Shown piece by piece: positions 25,695 to 35,751 of a DNA stretch of 64,000 bases; the first letter of the stretch is position 1; every line of letters starts with the position of its first letter. This DNA comes from Bacteroidota bacterium (lineage in GTDB: Bacteria; Bacteroidota; Ignavibacteria; Kryptoniales; JAKASW01): positions 31,954 to 95,953 of the forward strand of contig JAKAMG010000010.1 in assembly GCA_021812985.1 (NCBI GenBank), in the 5' to 3' direction. Under the pieces are notes generated by a model that was not told the DNA's origin, ran no database searches, and saw only the letters and a program-made list of their open reading frames with translations. The translations under genes and the position numbers were made by a program.

Positions 25695-26920
25695 CAGCTG
25701 TATATCCTCCCGACGACGGGATCATTGTTCCTCACATTTGTCTTCTTCGAAACATTCCGCTCCGACGGCGGGGCGGCTGTCGGTGATTCGCCTGCAACTT
25801 CTGACAGCTCAGGAATCTGCTTCGACACGTTGAGCAGTATTCCCACGGCTATGGAATTGGTTATCATGGCGGTCCCGCCGTAGCTGATAAAGGGCATCGG
25901 TAGGCCGGTGGTCGGGAAGAGCCCGATCGCGACCCCCGCATTGACGAACGCGTAAAAACATATTCCGCTCGTTATCCCGATTGCGAGAAGATATCCAAAC
26001 CTGTCGGGCGCCCGTTTGGCAATTGCGGTTCCTCGAAAAGCGAGGAAGAGAAAGACAAGAAGTATGAGGAGCGAACCCCACAACCCGTACTCTTCACCGA
26101 TGATCGAGTAAATGAAGTCCCCGTACGATTCGGGGAGGAAGAGATTGCGCTGTTTGCTGTTGCCCGGCCCGACGCCGAATATTCCGCCGTTGCCGAACCC
26201 TATTATTGACTGCCTGACCTGGTAATTGCCGGAGCCATGGTTGATCCAGGTTTCAATTCTGTGGACGCGGTATGCCTCGAAGACCAGGACCACAGCTCCT
26301 ATCAACACAGCGGCTCCAACGAGCGCCGCGAAGTGCGACTTCCGCACGCCTCCCGTTAGGAAAATCATGCCCACCACCGCAATAATCATCAAAGCCGTGC
26401 TGAAATTCGGCTGGAGCACAATCATACCCGCGATTAGCGCAGTCGCCCCTATCGGGGTTATCAGGTTCCTGTAATCCCCCAGCTTCTCCGCGTTTTCCGC
26501 CAGATAGCCGGCAGTAAAGAACAGTATTGCCATCCTGGCGATCTCGGACGGCTCGAAGCTGAATATTCCGAGATGGATCCATCTGGCCGCGCCCTTTATA
26601 ATGACGCGCTGACCAATCGCTACAAGAAGTAAAAGTGCCGACAGGGCGAGGAGATGGACCGCATACTTCTGATACTTGTGGTAATCAATTTTGGCAATGG
26701 CGAAAATTAGAACCATCCCGATTACGACTTTGAAGAGATGACTCCGGAGAAGATACGCGGGGTTCTGGAATTTCAGCTCCGCCCAGAACGCGCTGGCGCT
26801 GTAAACGACGACGAGGCTCATGAACATCAGCGAGAGTACGGCGAAGAGGAACCACTTATCGGCGGTCCTGAACGGCGTACGGGGTGACTTCCCGGATGTA
26901 TTTGAAAGTTGTCGGCTCAA
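25694..26920 (-). CDS. ftsW: Septal peptidoglycan polymerase FtsW (SEDS family)
   Basis: A 408-residue SEDS protein with about ten membrane spans, which polymerises lipid II at the septum together with its partner PBP. Motifs include VVYSASAFWAE early, HLGIFSFEPSEIARM, YQVRQSIIGFGNGGIFGVGPGNSKQR and a C-terminal FPTTGLPMPFISYGGTAM. It overlaps murD by 4 bases and murG by one. Confidence 0.96.
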   Translation of the reverse strand: MSRQLSNTSGKSPRTPFRTADKWFLFAVLSLMFMSLVVVYSASAFWAELKFQNPAYLLRSHLFKVVIGMVLIFAIAKIDYHKYQKYAVHLLALSALLLLVAIGQRVIIKGAARWIHLGIFSFEPSEIARMAILFFTAGYLAENAEKLGDYRNLITPIGATALIAGMIVLQPNFSTALMIIAVVGMIFLTGGVRKSHFAALVGAAVLIGAVVLVFEAYRVHRIETWINHGSGNYQVRQSIIGFGNGGIFGVGPGNSKQRNLFLPESYGDFIYSIIGEEYGLWGSLLILLVFLFLAFRGTAIAKRAPDRFGYLLAIGITSGICFYAFVNAGVAIGLFPTTGLPMPFISYGGTAMITNSIAVGILLNVSKQIPELSEVAGESPTAAPPSERNVSKKTNVRNNDPVVGRIYS

Positions 26921-28272
26921 AGCTCCATCACCAGCCTTTTGAATTCCCTTCCTCTGTGCTCATAGTCCTGGAACATGTCGAAGCTGGCGCATGCCGGGGA
27001 GAGGAGAACGACGTCGCCCCTCTTAGCCTCCCGCCTCGCCTTGGCGACCGCGTCTTCCATTGAAGACGCCATGACGCACTTCGTCTTGTCCTGAAATTCC
27101 TTTTGCATCTTCGGGGCAGCCGTGCCGATCAATATCATGGCACGCACCTTCCGCTTCACCGGCTCGAAAAGGGGAGAGTAGTCATTCCCCTTGTCCTTCC
27201 CGCCGGCAATCAGAACGATCGGTTCCTCGAAGCTTCCAAGCGCATACCAGACCGCGTCGACGTTCGTCGCTTTCGAATCGTTCACGTACCTCACGCCGCC
27301 GAGGCTGCGCACCGGTTCGAGCCTGTGCTCAACGCCCGCGAATTCTCTGAGCGTGTCCGCGATGACATCCAAGGGGACACCGAGCGCCCTCGCGGCCAGT
27401 GCAGAGGCCAGCGAATTGTATAGATTATGAACGCCGCGGATCCTGATCTCTTCCCAATCGATCAGATGAACCGGCTCATTGTCCTCGACCAGGAACACCC
27501 TGCCGTCCTCGACATAGCCTCCGCGATCCAATTTGTCCTTCACGGTGAAGGGACGCCTTATCGTCTTCAACGCGTCGCCGTGCGCCACGACTGCAGAGTC
27601 ATCATGGCTGTAGACAGAGAAATCATCCGCGGTCTGGTTCATGAATATTTTGAACTTCGCGTTCATGTAAGCCTGGTAACTCTCATACCGGTCGAGATGA
27701 TCAGGCGTGATGTTCAAAAGGACCGCCGCCCTTGGCTTGAATGTGTCGATGTGGTCAAGCTGGAAACTCGACACCTCAAGCACCGCCACCGCGTCCTCTT
27801 CGAGATCCGCTACGTAGTCAGAGATGGGAAGGCCGATATTCCCGGCTACCACAGTCTTCCTACCGGACTTCTCAAAGATTTTGCCGATCAGCGTGGTCGT
27901 TGTGGTCTTTCCGTTCGAGCCTGTGATCGCGACGATCGGCGCCCTGCAAAACCACGACGCGACTTCCACCTCGCTGTAAATATTCAGCCCAACCTTTGCA
28001 GCGTGCTGGACAAGGTTCAGATTGGAAGGGACTCCCGGGCTCATTACAATGAAGTCAGCGTTGAAGAGCCTGTCCGAATGCGCACCGAACTCGTATTCGA
28101 CACCGATGCTTTCGAGCGCCTCGATCTGATGAGCCGCTTCTTCGATCGGTTTCTTATCGCTCACGAACACGCTCGCTCCCTTCGACTTGAGGAGCCTGGC
28201 GACGGCGATGCCGCTCCTGGCGGCACCCAGGACCGAAACCCTTGCTGATTTTATTTTGTCAGGCCTGCCCAA
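26917..28272 (-). CDS. murD: UDP-N-acetylmuramoylalanine--D-glutamate ligase
   Basis: A Mur ligase of 451 residues that adds D-Glu. The N-terminal VLGAARSGIAVARLLKS, the ATP loop GSNGKTTTTTLIG, the substrate-lysine region and the C-terminal VNDSKATNVDAV, AGGKDKG and LLSPACASFDMF are all family hallmarks. It overlaps ftsW by 4 bases and is immediately adjacent to mraY. Confidence 0.97.
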   Translation of the reverse strand: MGRPDKIKSARVSVLGAARSGIAVARLLKSKGASVFVSDKKPIEEAAHQIEALESIGVEYEFGAHSDRLFNADFIVMSPGVPSNLNLVQHAAKVGLNIYSEVEVASWFCRAPIVAITGSNGKTTTTTLIGKIFEKSGRKTVVAGNIGLPISDYVADLEEDAVAVLEVSSFQLDHIDTFKPRAAVLLNITPDHLDRYESYQAYMNAKFKIFMNQTADDFSVYSHDDSAVVAHGDALKTIRRPFTVKDKLDRGGYVEDGRVFLVEDNEPVHLIDWEEIRIRGVHNLYNSLASALAARALGVPLDVIADTLREFAGVEHRLEPVRSLGGVRYVNDSKATNVDAVWYALGSFEEPIVLIAGGKDKGNDYSPLFEPVKRKVRAMILIGTAAPKMQKEFQDKTKCVMASSMEDAVAKARREAKRGDVVLLSPACASFDMFQDYEHRGREFKRLVMEL

Positions 28273-29382
28273 TTATCTCACCTTGAAAGTCGTCAAACTG
28301 AGTATCGCTAGAAGTATCCCGACGATGTAAAATCTTGTCACTATCTTGGACTCCGGAACGCCGTCGAGCTCGAAATGGTGATGGAGCGGCGCCATCTTGA
28401 AAATCCTTCTTCCCTCCCCGTACCTCTTCTTAGTGTACCTGAAGTAAAGCACCTGCAGAATCACGGAGACCTCCTCCGCCAGGAAAATCCCGCCGAGTAT
28501 TGGAAGGACGAGCTCCTTCTTTATCATAATGGAAAGTCCGGCGATCGCTCCTCCCAACGCTAGTGAACCGGTATCACCCATGAACACCTGTGCGGGATGC
28601 GTATTGTACCAGAGAAATCCAAGCGCCGCGCCGACGAGCGCGAAACAATACACCGTCAGCTCACCGGTCCCAGGCAGGTAGATAATGTTTAGATAACGGC
28701 TGAAAGCTATGTTCCCGGAGACATACGACATCAGGGCAAGTGTCAGGGCGGTGATCCCAACTGTTCCGATCGCGAGTCCGTCCAGCCCGTCCGTCAGGTT
28801 TACCGCGTTCGAAGTGGCAGTAATTATGAAAACCACCACCGGGATGTAGAAATAACCGTAGTCGAAATTCAAGTTCTTAAAGAACGGCACAGTCGTTATG
28901 GAGTTGAACGGATGCAACTCGGGTGAAAAATAAAGAGCCGCACCGACGATGAGGCCGATGCTAATCTGCCCGATCAGTTTGTATCTGGCTATTAACCCCT
29001 TTCGCTTTTTCTTCACGACCTTTAAATAGTCATCCGTGAAGCCGAGCGCGCCGAGCCAGATCGTTATCAGAAGTATTAGAAGGACATAGGGGTTCGTTAG
29101 ATCTCCCCAAAGAACCATTGGTATGACTACGGATCCGAGGACAATAAGTCCCCCCATCGTCGGAGTACCCGCCTTGGAAAGGTGTGACTTCGGCCCCTCA
29201 ATCTTTGCCTGCTCGCCAATCTGAAGCTTGTGCAGCTTCCTGATAACCATCGGTCCTATGACAAAACTTATCAGGAGCGCGGTAATAGCGGCTAGCGCGG
29301 AACGGAAAGTTATATACCTGAAAACTCCGAAACCGGGCGGGTGGAACTGTTTCTCCAACAGGTCAAAAAGGTAGTAAAGCAT
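28273..29382 (-). CDS. mraY: Phospho-N-acetylmuramoyl-pentapeptide transferase
   Basis: A 369-residue integral membrane enzyme with about ten spans that makes lipid I from UDP-MurNAc-pentapeptide and undecaprenyl phosphate. Visible motifs: KAGTPTMGG, LGFTDDYLKV with the DDD-type metal-site aspartates, NLTDGLDGLA, and the C-terminal PLHHHFELDG. The start overlaps the murF stop by one base. Confidence 0.97.
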   Translation of the reverse strand: MLYYLFDLLEKQFHPPGFGVFRYITFRSALAAITALLISFVIGPMVIRKLHKLQIGEQAKIEGPKSHLSKAGTPTMGGLIVLGSVVIPMVLWGDLTNPYVLLILLITIWLGALGFTDDYLKVVKKKRKGLIARYKLIGQISIGLIVGAALYFSPELHPFNSITTVPFFKNLNFDYGYFYIPVVVFIITATSNAVNLTDGLDGLAIGTVGITALTLALMSYVSGNIAFSRYLNIIYLPGTGELTVYCFALVGAALGFLWYNTHPAQVFMGDTGSLALGGAIAGLSIMIKKELVLPILGGIFLAEEVSVILQVLYFRYTKKRYGEGRRIFKMAPLHHHFELDGVPESKIVTRFYIVGILLAILSLTTFKVR

Positions 29383-30788
29383 CAGGCCTTCCTCCGCTCA
29401 TTCAATCCGCCTAGAAGGGCATCGACGACTTCTTCCATTTTCATACCGCGCGATCCCTTGACGAGGACCACATCGCCGGGCATCAGTCTCTCGAGGAGTG
29501 TCTTCGACAGAATCTTCTTGTCGCTGAAAGTCTTCGCTTCGGCCCTGCCGTCAGCGGCGGCCGCTATCTGCCGTGCCATCTTCCCAAAGGTCATAAGGGT
29601 GTCGACTCCCTTCCTCGCAACTTCGGATCCGACACGCCTGTGTTCCCTGACGGATGATTCTCCAAGTTCGAGCATGTCACCGAGAACGGCTATCCTTCTC
29701 CCCGTCGTGCGGACAGTAGACATCCATGCCAGCGCCGCTATGACGGATTCCGGATTGGAATTATAGGTGTCGTTAAGAATTGTGACGCCGCCTTTCCTGA
29801 AGACCTGCATTCTCTTGTCATAGGCCCTGAAAGATTCGAGGGCACGCTTGATTTCAGGATGGCTGACGCCATGGCCAAATCCGACCGCCGCCGCCGCCAG
29901 GGCGTTCATCGCGTTGTGCATACCCGGGACTGAAAGATGAACCAACTCAGTCCTTCCGTCAAATTTCATCTCAAAGACGGCGCATCCCTTCGCATCGAAA
30001 CCGAAGAGCTTGCCAGATACCTTTCTGCCGGAGGAGGACCTAAACCCGAACGTGAACCTCTTACGGCTCTTTTTCGACAGACCGGTGAGCCTGGTGTCGT
30101 CCGCATTGACGTATGCAGTGCCACCCGATCTGGCAAGGAACCCGAACAGCTTTCCCTCTTCCCTTGCGACACCCGCCACGCTTCCGAAGAACTCAAGATG
30201 CTCAGTTCCGACATTTGTTATAAGACCGCCGGTCGGTTCGAGAATTTCGCACAGCCGTTCTATCTCGCCGAAGTGGTTTGTGCCGATTTCGACGACCGCC
30301 GCCTCATGTGAATCCCTGAATCCAAATATCGTCAGAGGGACGCCTATATGGTTATTATGATTCCCCTCTGTCTTCGCAACCCGATACTTTTTTCCGAGAA
30401 CTCTGGCGATCATCTCTTTCGTCGTCGTCTTTCCGTTTGAACCGCCAACCGCGATTACTGGCATTCCGAATTTTCTGCGATAGACCTTCGCCAGGTCGCC
30501 GAGAGCGCGAAGCGTGTCATCGACGACGACAAGCGGCTGGGAGATATTTCGGGCGGAACCCTTGTAGACCTTCCTGTACCAAGCACGGTCGACAACCACG
30601 CATGCGGCTCCTTTGTGAATTGCCTCGGAGACGTAAGCGTGCCCATCGAACTTCTCCCCCCGCAGAGCGAAAAAGATTTCGCCACTGGAGACGTGCCTTG
30701 AGTCAGTGGACACACCTTTTGCCCGCCTGAACCTCAGGTTCTCCAACGATGCTCCGCCGATGCCACGCAGTTCTTCAAGCGTTATCAA
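29382..30788 (-). CDS. murF: UDP-N-acetylmuramoyl-tripeptide--D-alanyl-D-alanine ligase
   Basis: A Mur ligase of 468 residues that adds D-Ala-D-Ala. The N-terminal domain has GVSTDSRHVSSGEIFFALRG in two parts, the ATP loop is GGSNGKTTTKEM, EGNHNNHIGVPLT marks the central domain, and NDTYNSNPES is in the C-terminal part. It overlaps murE by 4 bases. There is no ddl in the cluster, so D-Ala-D-Ala must be made from a gene elsewhere. Confidence 0.96.
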   Translation of the reverse strand: MITLEELRGIGGASLENLRFRRAKGVSTDSRHVSSGEIFFALRGEKFDGHAYVSEAIHKGAACVVVDRAWYRKVYKGSARNISQPLVVVDDTLRALGDLAKVYRRKFGMPVIAVGGSNGKTTTKEMIARVLGKKYRVAKTEGNHNNHIGVPLTIFGFRDSHEAAVVEIGTNHFGEIERLCEILEPTGGLITNVGTEHLEFFGSVAGVAREEGKLFGFLARSGGTAYVNADDTRLTGLSKKSRKRFTFGFRSSSGRKVSGKLFGFDAKGCAVFEMKFDGRTELVHLSVPGMHNAMNALAAAAVGFGHGVSHPEIKRALESFRAYDKRMQVFRKGGVTILNDTYNSNPESVIAALAWMSTVRTTGRRIAVLGDMLELGESSVREHRRVGSEVARKGVDTLMTFGKMARQIAAAADGRAEAKTFSDKKILSKTLLERLMPGDVVLVKGSRGMKMEEVVDALLGGLNERRKA

Positions 30789-32278
30789 TCTCTCAAGCCC
30801 AGAGCTTTCTCGACTTCCTCCCGGTCGTCAAAATGAATCTTGCGCTCCCTGATTATCTGGTAGTCCTCGTGTCCCTTCCCGGCGAGCACGACTATATCGT
30901 TCCGCTGAGCCAGCTTCATGCTCTCATGTATGGCTTCGCGGCGATCGACTATCTTCATTATCCTGTCGCTACCCCCCGTCATGCCGGACATGATTTCGTC
31001 AGCAATCGCTTCTGGATCCTCGAAACGGGGATTGTCCGATGTGACAATCGTAAGGTCGCTCAGCTCTTCCGATATCCTTCCCATCTTCGGTCGCTTCGTC
31101 CTGTCTCGATTCCCGCCGCAACCGAAGACGGTGATCAGCCTTCCTCCCTCGTTCGCGGAGGAAAGGATCTCCCTTGCCGACTGAAGAGTCTTCTGCAGTG
31201 AGTCTGGGGTGTGCGCGTAGTCTACCACAACGAGAAATCCCTTGCCGGAATCGATTCGTTCGAAGCGCCCCTTCACGCTGTCCACGTCGGCAAGCGCCTT
31301 TGCTGACAGGGAAGGACTGTATCCCAGGCTCACCGCCACAGCGAAAGCTCCGGCAAGGTTATATGCGTTGAATTTGCCGACCAACCTCGAATCAATCGCG
31401 AATTCTTGTCCGTTGTGGCCTATCGTGATGCTCGTGCCAGTGACACTGAAGCTCGACTCGGTTATGCAAAAGTCGGCCCTCGGATCGAAGCCGTAGAAGA
31501 CTTTCTTAGCCTTCGTATCAGCCACAATCCTCTCGCCATACGGGTCATCTATGTTCACGACGGCATGACTCCCCGGCGCCAGCATATCGAACAGTATCTT
31601 CTTGGCTTCGAAATAGTTCTCCATCGTCCCATGAAAATCGAGATGATCCTGAGTCAGGTTGGTGAAGAGAGCAGCCTTGTAGGGTATTCCGTAGACACGG
31701 TCCATCACTAATGAATGGGAAGACACTTCCATGACCGCACAGGTAGCCCCGCGGGCCGCGGACGCAGCCATCATGCTCTGAAGATCCAACGACTCGGGGG
31801 TCGTGTTAGTCGCCTCCCCTATCGCTTCATCGTTCAGCATGTAGCCGATGGTACCGACGAGGAGCACCTTCTCGTCGGCTTTCTGAAAAACTGACTTGAT
31901 GAGATAGGTGGAAGTGGTCTTTCCATTAGTGCCTGTGATGCCGACGATCTTGAGTCTGTCCGCGGGATGGTAGAAGAAGTTGGCGGAGATGAGCGCAAGA
32001 GCGCGGCGGGTACTGGGGACAAGTAGTTTAGTGGTGTGGTGAGAGAGGAAGTAATCGTCATTGACGATACTGTTGTCCTCGACCGCGACCGCGCTCGCGC
32101 CGCTACCTATGGCATCCACGATAAAACGATGACCGTCGATCTGTGCTCCCTTAAGGGCGACAAAGAGCGATCCATCCCGAACTTTCCTGGAATCATAAGC
32201 GATGCCGGTGATGTCAATATTCAGATCACCGATCACCTCGCCGACAGAAACGTTCCTTATGAGCTCGCTCAAGATCAT
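30785..32278 (-). CDS. murE: UDP-MurNAc-tripeptide synthetase (meso-diaminopimelate type)
   Basis: A Mur ligase of 497 residues adding the third amino acid. The ATP loop is GTNGKTTSTYL, followed by NTTPESLDLQ, SSHSLVMDRV and VDYAHTPDSL. The specificity motif in the C-terminal domain reads DNPR (near residue 415), the form that selects meso-diaminopimelate rather than lysine, so the peptidoglycan should be DAP-type. It directly abuts the PBP gene. Confidence 0.96.
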   Translation of the reverse strand: MILSELIRNVSVGEVIGDLNIDITGIAYDSRKVRDGSLFVALKGAQIDGHRFIVDAIGSGASAVAVEDNSIVNDDYFLSHHTTKLLVPSTRRALALISANFFYHPADRLKIVGITGTNGKTTSTYLIKSVFQKADEKVLLVGTIGYMLNDEAIGEATNTTPESLDLQSMMAASAARGATCAVMEVSSHSLVMDRVYGIPYKAALFTNLTQDHLDFHGTMENYFEAKKILFDMLAPGSHAVVNIDDPYGERIVADTKAKKVFYGFDPRADFCITESSFSVTGTSITIGHNGQEFAIDSRLVGKFNAYNLAGAFAVAVSLGYSPSLSAKALADVDSVKGRFERIDSGKGFLVVVDYAHTPDSLQKTLQSAREILSSANEGGRLITVFGCGGNRDRTKRPKMGRISEELSDLTIVTSDNPRFEDPEAIADEIMSGMTGGSDRIMKIVDRREAIHESMKLAQRNDIVVLAGKGHEDYQIIRERKIHFDDREEVEKALGLRD

Positions 32279-34486
32279 TTAATAAAGCCCTGATACGTTG
32301 AATTCTTTGTTTTCACAATTGATTACGACGGTGACATTCTTGCTTATCGGCTGACCGGCCCTGGGTGTCTGCGCAACTATTTTTCCGCTGCCGACAACCC
32401 GGAACGGAACCCCTGCCGACAGGAGAAAACTCGTAGCGTTCCTCACGCTCGTGCCCGTGAAATCGGGCATCTTTTTGACGCGGCTCGCGTCGGCCGTCTT
32501 GATGCTCACTATGGAACCCTTCTTTACCATGGTCCCGGGAGCGGGGCTCTCTGACATGACAACGAGGTTGCGGTGGCCGGAGCTCGAAGGGGCAAGTCCG
32601 AGGTTTTCAAGTATTGCCGCAGCCGTTCCGTAATCAAGAAAGGCGACGTCAGGAACCCGAACGCCGTCGCTGACGATGCCGGAGGGGGATTCTGAGGCTG
32701 AGGCCTTCCCGACACTCTGTCCATTCCCGCCGTTAGACACCATCCGGATTTCACCGTTCGTCAGGTCGTTGGTCCGACGGGACATTATTCCGTAAATGCG
32801 CTCCGCTATCTTTTTGAAAATGGGGGCCGCCACCATGCCACCCGTGTAACCCTTCATCGGGGAGTCGACCATTATGTATCCGACTATCGCGGGGTTCGGG
32901 ACCGGGAAGAAACCGCAGAAGGATGCGTGGTAATATTTCTTCGAGTACTTCCCGTCCACAAGCTTCTGAGCAGTTCCCGTCTTGCCGGCGATGAGAAGGT
33001 CCGGTATCCTCGCCTCCTCTCCGGTACCGTGCTCGACGACATCGACGAACATGCCGGTGAGAGTCTGTGCGACGTCCGGCGTCACGACGCGGCGAATCTG
33101 CATGGGAGAATTCTGGAAGAGGACCTGGTTGTCCGGCGAGACAATTTTGTCTATGATGTACGGCTTCATAAGAATTCCGCCATCGGCAATCGCGCAATAC
33201 GCCTGAGCCATCTGCAGCGTCGTCACGAGAACACCATAGCCGAACGACATGAAGGGGAGCGAGACCTTGGACCATTCATACGGCTTTGTCAGCTCGCCTG
33301 GTACTTCGCCGGGAAGACCGATTCCCGTCGGCGCTCCAAATCCGAAATCCCTGGCGTACCTGTAAAACTTGTCGGAGCCGATCTTGCGGCCGACCTTCGA
33401 GAAGACGACGTTGCTCGAAAGCTCGACGGCGCGCCTGAATGAGATCCATCCTCCCGTTCGCTCGAAATCCTGAATGACGCGACCGTACAGAGTGTACCTG
33501 CCGTTTTCGGCGAAGATCAGGTCATTGGGAGTCTCGATCCCTTCCTCCAGCGCGGCGGAAGCGGTGACGACCTTGAAAGTTGAGCCCGGCTCGAAGACAT
33601 CTGTTATCGCCCTGTCACGCGCGTCCGCGTTGCTGTACTTGTCGTACTCGGATGGATCGAACGAAGGATAGTTTGCCATCGCCAAGATCTCGCCCGTGTT
33701 AGGGTCCATGAAGACGGCCGTTGCAGACGCGGCGCCCGTCCGCTGTACTCCTGCCTCAAGCTCCTGCTCGACGATCTGCTCTATGTTCATGTCGAGCGTC
33801 AGCTGTATGTTGCATCCTGGCACCGGGTCAACCTTCGGATAATCGACTGACGGCATCTTCCTTCCGAGACCGTCACGCTGCATTATCTCGTAACCGTTCG
33901 TCCCGGCCAGGAGGGAGTCAAACTCCATCTCGACGCCGCTCGCCCCCTTCCCGTCGACGTTCGTGAATCCGAGAACCTGCCCGGCGGACGTTCCGTACGG
34001 ATAAAGCCTTTGCTGTTCCTGGAGACGGATCAAGCCGTACATCTTGAAATTCTGAAGGGCCGCCGATTGAGCGGGGCTCACGTTCCTTGCAAGCCAGACG
34101 AAGCGCGATTTGCCGTTCAGCCTGCTCATAAAGGAGGAGGCCGGCATGTTGAATACAGATGCAAATTCCGCGGCTAGCTTCGATTTCTGATCGGGATTTA
34201 GAAGTTGCGGGTCGGCGGCATAAGAGAAGCCGTAGCTGTTGGATACTATCAGACTCCCGTTGCGGTCATAAATCAAACCGCGGTTTGCGTGGAGAATCAC
34301 GCGGCTCTCATACTGGTCCTTGGCCACGCGCTGATAATAAAACCCCTTTACTCCCTGAACGAAGACAAGCTTCACGGCGATGCCGAGGAAGATCAGGGCG
34401 AACACAACACGCAGGAAATTTACCCTGCCGTTGTAACTCACCCGCGGATTTGGCTCCGACGGACTATTTTGTCGAGTCTCTTGCAT
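32279..34486 (-). CDS. ftsI: Septal penicillin-binding protein (FtsI/PBP3-like) with two PASTA domains
   Basis: A class B PBP of 735 residues, the transpeptidase partner of FtsW. One membrane segment (about 22-45) is followed by a dimerisation domain and the transpeptidase: SxxK as STFK near residue 300, SxN as SSN, and KTGT near 503. The last 120 residues hold two PASTA domains (VRVPDVAFLDYGTAA and VKKMPDFTGTSVRNA begin them), as in SpoVD or Bacteroidota FtsI. The start overlaps the ftsL-like gene by 23 bases. Confidence 0.95.
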   Translation of the reverse strand: MQETRQNSPSEPNPRVSYNGRVNFLRVVFALIFLGIAVKLVFVQGVKGFYYQRVAKDQYESRVILHANRGLIYDRNGSLIVSNSYGFSYAADPQLLNPDQKSKLAAEFASVFNMPASSFMSRLNGKSRFVWLARNVSPAQSAALQNFKMYGLIRLQEQQRLYPYGTSAGQVLGFTNVDGKGASGVEMEFDSLLAGTNGYEIMQRDGLGRKMPSVDYPKVDPVPGCNIQLTLDMNIEQIVEQELEAGVQRTGAASATAVFMDPNTGEILAMANYPSFDPSEYDKYSNADARDRAITDVFEPGSTFKVVTASAALEEGIETPNDLIFAENGRYTLYGRVIQDFERTGGWISFRRAVELSSNVVFSKVGRKIGSDKFYRYARDFGFGAPTGIGLPGEVPGELTKPYEWSKVSLPFMSFGYGVLVTTLQMAQAYCAIADGGILMKPYIIDKIVSPDNQVLFQNSPMQIRRVVTPDVAQTLTGMFVDVVEHGTGEEARIPDLLIAGKTGTAQKLVDGKYSKKYYHASFCGFFPVPNPAIVGYIMVDSPMKGYTGGMVAAPIFKKIAERIYGIMSRRTNDLTNGEIRMVSNGGNGQSVGKASASESPSGIVSDGVRVPDVAFLDYGTAAAILENLGLAPSSSGHRNLVVMSESPAPGTMVKKGSIVSIKTADASRVKKMPDFTGTSVRNATSFLLSAGVPFRVVGSGKIVAQTPRAGQPISKNVTVVINCENKEFNVSGLY

Positions 34487-34835
34487 CCTGCTCTTCTGCT
34501 TCCTGAAGCTTGTCCTTGTCTATTTGTATCTGGTCGAGAGTCTGACTGCTGTACACCAGCCCGAGCCTCTCGGAGGCGATTCGCGTTATCCTTTCAGCGC
34601 TCGAAAGCCTTTTGAACTCCGCCTGGAGTGAATCGTTCTGCAGCTTGAGCTCCGAATAAGTCGAGTCGAGAGAGCCGATCTCAGCTGTGAGAGAATCTAC
34701 AGTCACGCTGTTGTTCACTATGAGGAGAAGCACTCCAACCGCGCCGGCCAATACTATCATAAACTTTGATACCGAGAGCGAGGCTCCCTTTGCCGGTTTC
34801 TTCTGCTCGGCAGGTTTCCTGGCTTCCTCGCTCAT
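34464..34835 (-). CDS. ftsL: FtsL-like cell division protein
   Basis: A bitopic protein of 123 residues: a Lys/Pro/Ala-rich cytoplasmic start, one membrane span (about 27-43, FMIVLAGAVGVLLLIV), then a heptad-like coiled coil (LTAEIGSLDSTYSEL, LQNDSLQAEFKRL) and ASERLGLVYSSQTL, typical of FtsL. Sequence conservation is low, but the position between rsmH and ftsI with a 4-base overlap to rsmH is diagnostic. Confidence 0.85.
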   Translation of the reverse strand: MSEEARKPAEQKKPAKGASLSVSKFMIVLAGAVGVLLLIVNNSVTVDSLTAEIGSLDSTYSELKLQNDSLQAEFKRLSSAERITRIASERLGLVYSSQTLDQIQIDKDKLQEAEEQDARDSTK

Positions 34836-35749
34836 GAAATCTTCTCCGCCACCCTCAGCTTCGCGCTTCTCGCTCGGCGGTTGCTCTTCACGGCGTCTTC
34901 GCCCGGAGACACCGGCTTCCTTGTCAGTATCCTGACTCTCGCCTTCTTACCGCAAGTGCAAATGATCGCCTCCGGGGGGCAGACGCACGAAGCAGCCTCG
35001 TACCTGAACTTCTCCTTTACAACCCTGTCTTCAAGGGAATGGTACGATATCACGGCAACCCTTCCCCCTTTTGTTACCGTATCGACCGCCGAATCGAGTC
35101 CCTTAGACAACACCTCGATTTCGCCGTTGACTTCGATTCGAAGCGCCTGAAAAATCCTTGATAACGGCTTAACGGCCCCCCCTAACACTCTAGAGACTAT
35201 TTCGGCCAACTGAACAGTGGTTTCAATCTCCCTGGTTTCCCTCGCCCTTACTATCGCCCTCGCGAGCGAGCGCGACCTCGGCTCCTCGCCGTATCTGAAA
35301 AAGACGTCGGCTAGATCGTCCTGACTGTACGAGTTGACGACCTCGTGCGCGGAAGTCTTTAACCTTTTGTCGAGCCTCATGTCGAGCTTTTCGTCGCGCC
35401 TATAGCTGAATCCCTCTTCGTTGTCGAGTTGATACGAAGAGACGCCGAGATCAAAGAGAAACCCGTTGAAAGATTCCCCCTCATGTTTTTCGCGCAGAGA
35501 ACCGATAGAAGAGAAGTTGCTCCTAAAGAATAGCAATCGTCGGTCAGAGGCGGAGAGATCTTCGGCTATGCGTTGTGAGTTGATGTCGACATCGAAGGCG
35601 TAGACTCGCCCTTCGGGTTCGAGCCTGGAAAGTATCTCACGTGTGTGTCCGCCTCCTCCAAAGGTCGCATCGACATATGTCCCCTTCGGGTCGGTAATCA
35701 AGAAGTCAACACTCTCCTTGAGGAGTACAGGTTCGTGGTATATTGTCAT
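34832..35749 (-). CDS. rsmH: 16S rRNA (cytosine-1402 N4) methyltransferase
   Basis: A 305-residue methyltransferase (MraW) that modifies C1402 of 16S rRNA. Family motifs: HEPVLLKESVDFL at the start, VDATFGGGGHTREIL (SAM motif I), FDLGVSSYQLDN, and RVAVISYHSLEDRVVK. A CVCPPEAIICTCGKKA stretch near the end is common in the family. It is the second gene of the dcw operon, 2 bases after mraZ. Confidence 0.97.
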   Translation of the reverse strand: MTIYHEPVLLKESVDFLITDPKGTYVDATFGGGGHTREILSRLEPEGRVYAFDVDINSQRIAEDLSASDRRLLFFRSNFSSIGSLREKHEGESFNGFLFDLGVSSYQLDNEEGFSYRRDEKLDMRLDKRLKTSAHEVVNSYSQDDLADVFFRYGEEPRSRSLARAIVRARETREIETTVQLAEIVSRVLGGAVKPLSRIFQALRIEVNGEIEVLSKGLDSAVDTVTKGGRVAVISYHSLEDRVVKEKFRYEAASCVCPPEAIICTCGKKARVRILTRKPVSPGEDAVKSNRRARSAKLRVAEKIS

Positions 35750-35751
35750 TA